This document shows positions 58,733 through 64,000 of a DNA stretch of 64,000 nucleotides, piece after piece. Each line of letters begins with the position of its first letter. Position 1 is the stretch's first letter. The position numbers were made by a program, and so were the translations under genes. The notes below the pieces were generated by a model, which saw only the letters and a list, made by a program, of their open reading frames with translations, was not told the origin of the DNA and did no database searches. Source of the stretch: Nitrososphaerota archaeon (GTDB lineage: Archaea > Thermoproteota > Nitrososphaeria > Nitrososphaerales > UBA183); the NCBI GenBank assembly GCA_029785685.1, contig JAFLZE010000001.1:2282-66281 (forward strand), in the 5' to 3' direction.

Positions 58733-59114
58733 ATCCTACGAGCCTCCCTCCAATCTTCTTCTCCTGGGCTTCGACGTGGGACATCACTCCCTGCGAGGTA
58801 GAGACGATAAGGGTCCCCACCCCTACGGCCGGGAGGTATCGGTGCTCCCAATCGACGAGCTTCAGCGACCTGACGGGGAATCTGGGAGATATGACGCCGC
58901 ACTTGTTGATCCGTCCTAGCAGCTGCACCCTCAACTTGCCTCCCACGCCGTCGTCGATGAACTCGAACTCCCCGATGTACCTGCGCTTCTGCAAGACCCG
59001 AAGGACCTCGCTGGCGAGACCTGATGCGGGGATCACCATGCACTCCTTCTTGTTCCTCATCTCCGCATTCTGCAGGCTGGCGAACAGGTTTGCTAGTATG
59101 TTGGTCGCTGGCAT
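58722..59114 (-). CDS. rps8: Ribosomal protein S8
   Basis: 130 residues: [77 protein letters not shown]. Starts 9 nt after S14. Confidence 0.96.
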   Translation of the reverse strand: [130 protein letters not shown]

Positions 59115-59123
59115 CTATCCCAC

Positions 59124-59285
59124 CTAGTCGTACTTCCTGAAGCCTAGCTTCTCGGCGACCTCCCTGAAGCACTGCCTGCACAGGACTAGGTCGTAGGACC
59201 TGATTACCGCGCCGTACTGGCCACACCTCTTGCAGTAGTGCGTCGACTTGCCGTACTTCCTCTCCTTTGGGTGTCGCTCTTTCAT
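59124..59285 (-). CDS. rps14: Ribosomal protein S14 (zinc-binding, 53 residues)
   Basis: The short gene fills the gap between L5 and S8. The translation starts [20 protein letters not shown] and has two CxxC pairs (CKRCGQYG and [14 protein letters not shown]), ending FRKYD. The ATG overlaps the L5 stop by 4 nt. Its small size makes it easy to miss. Confidence 0.95.
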   Translation of the reverse strand: MKERHPKERKYGKSTHYCKRCGQYGAVIRSYDLVLCRQCFREVAEKLGFRKYD

Positions 59286-59809
59286 TGGATGGTAACCCCG
59301 AAGTTGTCTTTGAGGTACTGCATCGCCTCGTCTCTGCTGACGAGGTGAGACTTACCCACACGGGACGTCCTGCGGTTGCGCCGCGAGACCCCGTACCCCG
59401 GCCTCTCCAGGAGGATGGAGACGTTCATCCCGAGTATCCCGATCGCCGGGTCGTATCTGATACCAGGAATCTCGATGTGCTCGCGAATCCCGAAGGAAAT
59501 CGAACCCCTCGGGTCGAAGGACGACCCGGCCAGCTTCTTCTCTCTGGCCGTGAGCAGCTTCTCGATGAGGGCCTTCGTCTCGTCGCCCCGCACCGTGACC
59601 ACCACCCCGATGGGCTCGCCCTTGTGGATGCCGAAGTCCCGCACCGAGTTCTTGGCCCGGGTCTGCGCAGGGCTCTGGCCAGTCACCTGTTCCAGGACCT
59701 TCTTTCCCCGCTCTATGGCTTCCCCTGATTTCCCTAGGCCTATGTTCACTACGACTTTACCAACCCTGATCTCCCTCATGGGGTGCGCCTGAACAGCTGA
59801 CTGGCTCAT
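59282..59809 (-). CDS. rpl5: Ribosomal protein L5
   Basis: 175 residues: [84 protein letters not shown]. It contacts 5S rRNA and P-site tRNA. Overlaps S4e by 4 nt. Confidence 0.96.
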   Translation of the reverse strand: MSQSAVQAHPMREIRVGKVVVNIGLGKSGEAIERGKKVLEQVTGQSPAQTRAKNSVRDFGIHKGEPIGVVVTVRGDETKALIEKLLTAREKKLAGSSFDPRGSISFGIREHIEIPGIRYDPAIGILGMNVSILLERPGYGVSRRNRRTSRVGKSHLVSRDEAMQYLKDNFGVTIQ

Positions 59810-60534
59810 GACGCGCCCACTCCTACCGTGATCATGGGTGAAGAGGTCCCCACCGGGAATACCAGGCGAGAGGGCATCTCGGCTTCGCCGCTCGGGAGGG
59901 CGATCCGCACCATCTTCTCGCGTGAGACGGTCCCCTTCTTCACCTCGGCTATCTTCCCGAGCTGTCCGACTCTGTCCCCGCCGAGGACAAGACCCAAGGA
60001 CCCCTTCGCGAGCTTGACGTTGCCCAACACCTTCTGGGAAGGCACCTCGAGCAGCACCGCGTCGCCCGGAGCGAGGTTCAGGGCGTCGTCCAACACCGAC
60101 CTCCCGTCGTGTAAGCCATACTGGATGTGCCCGCCCTTGATCTTCCTCTTGGTGTTGATGCTGCAGAGCTTCCTCGACGCTTCGTCTGACGGCACTTTGG
60201 CGAGTCTGAAGCCCTTGCGGCCGGGGACGAGCCGGTAGTCCGCCCCTTCGGCGGGGACGCTGACCACGTTGAAGAGCCCGACAGGGAAGCGCGAGGTGTG
60301 CCTCTCACGCCCGTCGACCAGCACCTTCCCGGTCTTGACCATGTACTTCAGCTCACGAGACAGGCCTGCCATGGAAGCTAGGTCGCGTATGACCACGCCG
60401 AGCGGATAGGATGACGAAATCGAATGCGGCCCTGGCACGGGTTTGAAGACGAACCTGTCGGACTTTCGCGGAATGTCCCAGGTACGCGGGGCGGCCAGGC
60501 GCTTAATCTTGTTCCTTCCACCCTTCTTGCCCAC
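59806..60534 (-). CDS. rps4e: Ribosomal protein S4e
   Basis: 242 residues: LKRLAAPRTWDIPRKSDRFV-like start, PHSISSSYPLGVVIRDLASMAGLSRELKYMVKTGKVLVDGR (S4 RNA-binding), HIQYGLHDGRSVL and GLVLGGDRVGQLGKIAEV (KOW). The ATG joins the L24 stop. Confidence 0.96.
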   Translation of the reverse strand: MGKKGGRNKIKRLAAPRTWDIPRKSDRFVFKPVPGPHSISSSYPLGVVIRDLASMAGLSRELKYMVKTGKVLVDGRERHTSRFPVGLFNVVSVPAEGADYRLVPGRKGFRLAKVPSDEASRKLCSINTKRKIKGGHIQYGLHDGRSVLDDALNLAPGDAVLLEVPSQKVLGNVKLAKGSLGLVLGGDRVGQLGKIAEVKKGTVSREKMVRIALPSGEAEMPSRLVFPVGTSSPMITVGVGAS

Positions 60535-60833
60535 TACGCCGACACCTCCAGTTTCAGCTTCCTCTGTTTGTCTTCGAGCACGAGGGCCGTGATGACTACG
60601 TTGGAAGAGCGTATGGGGACCGGAGCGTTCCCACCCTTGAGCTTCTCATGAGTGACCCCTTCCACGTTCACCGTCCCGGTGAACGAATCGACCTTGGTGA
60701 TCTTCCCCTCGATCCCCTTGAACTCTCCCCTGACAATCTTCACCGAATCGCCCACCCTCGGCCTTACGCTGCGCTTACCATGCTTCCCTCTGAGATCCGC
60801 CGACAGCTGAGACCCGAATTTCATCCATTCCAC
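60534..60833 (-). CDS. rpl24: Ribosomal protein L24
   Basis: 99 residues: LRGKHGKRSVRPRVGDSVKIVRGEFKGIEGKITKVDSFTGTVNVEGVTHEKLKGG is the KOW domain region. Follows L14 directly. Confidence 0.96.
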   Translation of the reverse strand: MEWMKFGSQLSADLRGKHGKRSVRPRVGDSVKIVRGEFKGIEGKITKVDSFTGTVNVEGVTHEKLKGGNAPVPIRSSNVVITALVLEDKQRKLKLEVSA

Positions 60834-61268
60834 CTATACTATGATTGATGCGAGGTTCGCGATCCTAGGCCACTTTTCTGCGGCCTCGCTGGCTACGGGT
60901 CCCTTGATGTCGGTCCCCTTCAGGTCCCCTTCAGGCGTGATTATCACAGCGGCATTGTCCTCGAAGACCACTCTCTGTCCGCTCACCCTCCTCACCGGGT
61001 ACTTCTGCCTCACTATCACTGCCCCGAACACGGTCTTCTTCAGCTCTGGAGGCCCCTTCTTCACAACGCAGACAATCGAGTCCCCCACCGACGCGGCTGG
61101 GACCCTGCTCAACCTCCCCTTCGCCTTGGTGACCTGTACCACGCGCAGCGTCTTGGCGCCGGTGTTGTCAGCGCATGTGATCACCGCGTACAGTGGTATC
61201 GACCTCGTGATGTAGTTCTTGAACTCCTCGACTCCCTTGGCCGAGACTGCACGAGACTTCGTGGACAT
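60834..61268 (-). CDS. rpl14: Ribosomal protein L14
   Basis: 144 residues from the ATG that overlaps the S17 stop (TAATG); the longer in-frame extension into S17 is rejected. SIPLYAVITCADNTGAKTLRVVQV, PAASVGDSIVCVVKKGPPELKK, VRQKYPVRRVSGQRVVFEDNAAVIIT confirm L14. Confidence 0.96.
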   Translation of the reverse strand: MSTKSRAVSAKGVEEFKNYITRSIPLYAVITCADNTGAKTLRVVQVTKAKGRLSRVPAASVGDSIVCVVKKGPPELKKTVFGAVIVRQKYPVRRVSGQRVVFEDNAAVIITPEGDLKGTDIKGPVASEAAEKWPRIANLASIIV

Positions 61269-61594
61269 TAGGCGCTCCTCCTCGACTCCACCACGACGAA
61301 CGAAATAGTCTTGGACAGCGGCCTGCACTCGCCGAGGGTCACCGCGTCACCGTCCCTGACTTCGATGCAGGGGGGGACGTGGGCGCTGACGCGGCTTCTC
61401 CGCCTCTCGCCCCGGTTGAACTTCGGCACCATGTGGAGATACTCCATTTCGACCACGACAAAGCTCTTCCCCGCGGTTGAGACCGCCTTGCCGGAGAGCA
61501 TCCTCCCTCGAACCTTGACGTGTCCGTGGAAAGGACAGCGGTCGTCCTGGCACTTCTTCTTGGGGGCCGCCACTTCGAGGCCAGCCGAGCTCAT
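61268..61594 (-). CDS. rps17: Ribosomal protein S17
   Basis: 108 residues: CQDDRCPFHGHVKVRGRMLSGKAVS, SFVVVEMEYLHMVPKFNRGERRRSRVSAHVPPCIEVRDGD, ECRPLSKTISFVVVE. Archaeal form with the N-terminal CPFHG segment. Confidence 0.96.
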   Translation of the reverse strand: MSSAGLEVAAPKKKCQDDRCPFHGHVKVRGRMLSGKAVSTAGKSFVVVEMEYLHMVPKFNRGERRRSRVSAHVPPCIEVRDGDAVTLGECRPLSKTISFVVVESRRSA

Positions 61595-61824
61595 CGCCGC
61601 GCCCTCCCAAGCCTGTCCTGAAGCCTCCCGGCGATCTCGGCACCAGTCACCCTCTTTCCCGACCCCAGGCTGAAGACCGCCCCCTCTTTCTCGACGGTGA
61701 CGGAGTGCCCTCCGGTGTCGATGATCAGGGTGTTCGCAGTCTCCATGAGCACCCGCCCGGTCCTACCGATCTTGGTCGGGTCTGAGGAGTTCATCACAGT
61801 CAACATGTTTCCTATCAGGCTCAC
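61591..61824 (-). CDS. rnp1: RNase P protein component 1 (Rpp29)
   Basis: 77 residues: IGRTGRVLMETANTLIIDTGGHSVTVEKEGAVFSLGSGKRVTGAEIAGR region is the Sm-like Rpp29 core. It stabilises the catalytic RNA of RNase P. Its place between L29 and S17 is conserved in archaea. Confidence 0.93.
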   Translation of the reverse strand: MSLIGNMLTVMNSSDPTKIGRTGRVLMETANTLIIDTGGHSVTVEKEGAVFSLGSGKRVTGAEIAGRLQDRLGRARR

Positions 61825-62027
61825 TCTACTATCCCTTTCTCGTGCATCACAGTAATCACCCTTGCTATGTCCTTCCTTATCCGCCTGATGTTGCCCACGT
61901 CCTTCTTGACTATGCCGCGCTGGGCTTCGCCTGACAGCTTGGAGAGCTCCGACCTGAGGTCGAAGAGCGTCTGCCGAAGCTTGTCAGTGCCCTGAGTCCT
62001 GAGTTCCTTCGGCTTGAGTTGTGGCAT
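61821..62027 (-). CDS. rpl29: Ribosomal protein L29
   Basis: 68 residues of two helices: QLKPKELRTQGTDKLRQTLFDLRSELSKL and VGNIRRIRKDIARVITVMHEK. Its start overlaps the S3 tail by 44 nt. Confidence 0.95.
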   Translation of the reverse strand: MPQLKPKELRTQGTDKLRQTLFDLRSELSKLSGEAQRGIVKKDVGNIRRIRKDIARVITVMHEKGIVE

Positions 62028-62667
62028 CTTCTTTGTTCTCCTCTTTGTTCTCTTCTTTGATGTCTTCTCTTAACTGGAAATCGGGCGGAAGCGCATCCCT
62101 GAGCGCTATCTTCACCTTGATCCCATATAGGCCGAGCTTCATCAGGACGTCGGTGGTGGCCTGGTCCACCGACCTGTCGGCCGTGTCGCCGCTCTTGGGG
62201 ACTACCCCTGCCCTGTACTTCTCTCCGTGCGACCTGTCGCTGCGGAGCTTTCCGGCTACGGAAATCTCGACGCCAGCGGCGCCGGCGTTCATTATGTTGT
62301 TGACGGTCCACTGGGCGGCCCTGCGGAACGCCGTCCCCCGAGACACGATCTGTGCGATCCTGGCGGCCATGATCCTAGCGTTGAGCTCCGGGCGCTCCAC
62401 CTCGGTCACGGCAATCTGAGCGTTGGGGAGGCCGAAACGGGCGACCACCTTGTCGGTCAGATCCTTGATCCCGGTCCCTCTCCTGCCGATGGCGAGGCCA
62501 GGTCTCGCGACGTAGACCTTGAGAGTCGTCCCGACTGGGGACTTCTGCACCTCCAATCCTCCGTAGCCCGCGTCCCGCAGCTCCTTTTCAAAGAACTCGT
62601 CCAAGTCAGCGTACGACATGTTGGACGTCAGGATCGACTTCACCATGGTTCGCTGCTGGACAGACAT
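61984..62667 (-). CDS. rps3: Ribosomal protein S3
   Basis: 227 residues: YADLDEFFEKELRDAGYGGLEVQKSPVGTTLKVYVARPGLAIGRRGTGIKDLTD (KH domain), SRGTAFRRAAQWTVNNIMNAGAAGVEI, and a C-terminal acidic tail with ENKEENKED repeats. The tail codes over the L29 start. Confidence 0.95.
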   Translation of the reverse strand: MSVQQRTMVKSILTSNMSYADLDEFFEKELRDAGYGGLEVQKSPVGTTLKVYVARPGLAIGRRGTGIKDLTDKVVARFGLPNAQIAVTEVERPELNARIMAARIAQIVSRGTAFRRAAQWTVNNIMNAGAAGVEISVAGKLRSDRSHGEKYRAGVVPKSGDTADRSVDQATTDVLMKLGLYGIKVKIALRDALPPDFQLREDIKEENKEENKEDATTQAEGTQDSGH

Positions 62668-62669
62668 CG

Positions 62670-63131
62670 CTACAGTTCCTTGCCCACGACTTCGATGTGC
62701 ACTAATTGATGGAAATTGGGAGAGCTTCTGCCGAAGGCTCGAGGGTAGTAGTCCTTCACAGTCCTGCCTGCATAGCCAGCGGCGTGGATTATCTTCACCC
62801 TCTCAGGGTCCAGGCCCTTGAATTCGGTGTTCCCCTGCAGGTTGTGAAGGACGTTGAGATACGCCTTGGCGGCTCTGACCGGGTAGGACCCGGTCGGGAA
62901 CCCTTGGAGCTCGCTCCTGTGACCGACCTTCAGCTTGTGCCGCCTGAAAGCCACAGGCATCTCTTTGCTCTCGACCTGTTCGAGCAGGCCAATGGCCTTC
63001 GTCAGCGACATCCCTTTGATCGTCACGGCGACTTCACGGGCCGCTTTGGGCGAGATGTTGACTTCTCTCCCGCTAGCCCTGACATGTACCGCTGGGTCGA
63101 AACCCTGGAAACTGTAACCATGGTGAGGCAC
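62670..63131 (-). CDS. rpl22: Ribosomal protein L22
   Basis: 153 residues from GTG 63131, preceded by GAGAGGGG; the frame continues upstream across the TATA box, so the longer start is rejected. GYSFQGFDPAVHVRASGREVNISPK, RAAKAYLNVLHNLQGNTEFKGLDPERVKIIHAAGYAG, and FHQLVHIEVV at the end. It is the first gene of the operon here; S19 and L2 are not upstream. Confidence 0.95.
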   Translation of the reverse strand: MPHHGYSFQGFDPAVHVRASGREVNISPKAAREVAVTIKGMSLTKAIGLLEQVESKEMPVAFRRHKLKVGHRSELQGFPTGSYPVRAAKAYLNVLHNLQGNTEFKGLDPERVKIIHAAGYAGRTVKDYYPRAFGRSSPNFHQLVHIEVVGKEL

Positions 63132-63169
63132 TTTACCCCTCTCGTTGACCCGGCCGATTGTTGATGCGG

Positions 63170-63177
63170 TTATAAAG
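63170..63177 (-). promoter_or_regulatory. TATA box of the L22-to-adk ribosomal operon
   Basis: CTTTATAA on the minus strand lies about 42 nt before the L22 GTG, leaving a leader of about 16 nt with a good ribosome-binding site. Confidence 0.6.
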
Positions 63178-63364
63178 ATGTCCATCATGAAACGCCCATC
63201 GGACAGAAAACAGGCGTTTTCTATCCAGCTGCCCCGTTTTCAGTCTCTACGCAGCCACGATTCGCTGGAAGGCGGGGCCGCGACCGCACCTAGCACTCCC
63301 AACATCGCACGTAAGCTCGAGGTTGGGCTCCGGTTCAGCTATGACTCGGATTCCGTCAGGCCTT

Positions 63365-64000
63365 CTACTTCGTTTCCCCGGCCGTGGCGCCCCCTTTGAG
63401 ACGCCTGTAGACCCAGAGGATGGGGTCGTAATGCCTGTCCACAACTCTCTCCTTCTCAGGTATGATCGCGTCGTCGGTGATCACGATGTGCTCAGGGCAT
63501 ATCTCTTGGCAGCACTTCGTTATGTTGCAGTAGCCGAGGCCTCCGGCGTCCTTCATGAACTTCGATCTGTTCAGGCCGTCCATGGGGTGCATATCCAGGG
63601 ACGCCGCCTTCACGACCCACCTGGGGCCCATGTAGTCCGCCTCGTGCTCCCTTATCACGTGGCAGACGTCCATGCACAAGAAACACTCGATGCACCTCCT
63701 GAACTCCCTCGACCTGTCCACGTCCGCCTGATAGAAGGTGTAGATGTCGCCTGCGTTGGCCTTGGGGGTAAATGGCGGTATGGTTGCCGCCACCTTCCAG
63801 TTCGCTGTGACGTCTGTGACCAGATCCTTCAGCCTGGGGAATGCCTGCATGGGTTCGATGGTGATTTCTCCTTCGATCGAGTCCACCCTCGTCTTGCACA
63901 TCAGTTGCGGCCTGCCGTTTATCTCGGCCGAGCAGGAGCCGCATCTCCCTGCTTTGCAGTTCCACCTGATCGAAAGAGACGGGTCCAGGTGTGATTGTAT
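63365..64000 (-). CDS. sdhB: Succinate dehydrogenase/fumarate reductase iron-sulfur subunit (5' end outside window)
   Basis: At least 211 residues; the frame is open to the window edge. The 2Fe-2S region has CKAGRCGSCSAEING and then QLMC. The 4Fe-4S motif is CIECFLCMDVC, and the third cluster motif CNITKCCQEICPEHI. Three clusters of this type mark the B subunit that passes electrons from the flavoprotein to the membrane anchor. CCxxxCP in the last motif is standard for SdhB/FrdB. Whether it works as succinate dehydrogenase or fumarate reductase cannot be told. Confidence 0.9.
   Translation of the reverse strand: MQSHLDPSLSIRWNCKAGRCGSCSAEINGRPQLMCKTRVDSIEGEITIEPMQAFPRLKDLVTDVTANWKVAATIPPFTPKANAGDIYTFYQADVDRSREFRRCIECFLCMDVCHVIREHEADYMGPRWVVKAASLDMHPMDGLNRSKFMKDAGGLGYCNITKCCQEICPEHIVITDDAIIPEKERVVDRHYDPILWVYRRLKGGATAGETK

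Noticed and set aside
61269..61328. N-terminal extension of L14
   Set aside because: It reads over the S17 3' end; the ATG at 61268 gives the usual length.
1..64000. CRISPR arrays, rRNA genes and complete insertion sequences
   Set aside because: No regularly spaced direct repeats, no rRNA-like segment and no transposase gene were seen.

Overview
This window is a G+C-rich chromosomal segment from an archaeon of the TACK superphylum. The evidence is the archaeal information-processing gene set (Rpo7, Spt4, Rpo4/RpoD and RpoN-type polymerase subunits; eukaryote-type ribosomal proteins S4e, S6e, S24e, S27ae, S28e, L7ae, L18e, L19e, L24e, L32e; aIF2-gamma; aIF5B; Rpp29; Cbf5; deoxyhypusine synthase), a mevalonate pathway ending in isopentenyl phosphate kinase, TATA boxes about 27 nt before start codons with no 5' leader, and a tRNA carrying several bulge-helix-bulge introns. 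The order rpoD-L18e-L13-S9-rpoN-S2-memo-mvk-ipk-ggpps-gltX recalls Nitrososphaeria (Thaumarchaeota)-like lineages. That placement is inference.

Layout. (1) 1-12.4 kb: surface-glycan locus with two GT-C-type membrane proteins, a sugar C-methyltransferase, a GDP-mannose hydrolase-like Nudix enzyme, a GDP-mannose 4,6-dehydratase plus a divergent paralogue, a GDP-perosamine-synthase-like aminotransferase, a sulfatase-fold enzyme and GT4 and GT2 glycosyltransferases. (2) 12.8-21.1 kb: the conserved aIF2g-PIN-rpoE-spt4-DPCK-S24e-S27ae string, interrupted by a VapBC pair and an NAD synthase gene; aIF2g and nadE each carry an intein. (3) 21.2-24.0 kb: a nucleotidyltransferase-kinase fusion, an HExxH protein and an Lrp regulator. 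(4) 24.1-31.2 kb: the S6e-aIF5B-NDK-L24e / S28e-L7ae operon, split by a four-gene module encoding a genuine tubulin-family protein, two unknown proteins and a divergently transcribed von Willebrand A protein. (5) 31.3-41.1 kb: GluRS, isoprenoid genes, MEMO, S2 to RpoD (minus) and S13-S4-S11 (plus). (6) 41.1-52.3 kb: an HTH/EF-hand regulator, intein-containing GlmS, deoxyhypusine synthase, purine genes (purB, purA, guaB), a tRNA-Ser(GGA) with three introns, Cbf5 and CMP kinase. (7) 52.3-63.1 kb: the EMC3-like protein, adenylate kinase, SecY and the large ribosomal operon back to L22. (8) The right edge holds most of a succinate dehydrogenase/fumarate reductase iron-sulfur subunit gene.

Most striking points: the tubulin module inside a ribosomal operon; three inteins in unrelated enzymes within about 33 kb; and the tRNA-Ser gene with introns at 29/30, 37/38 and 59/60, each with recognisable splice geometry.
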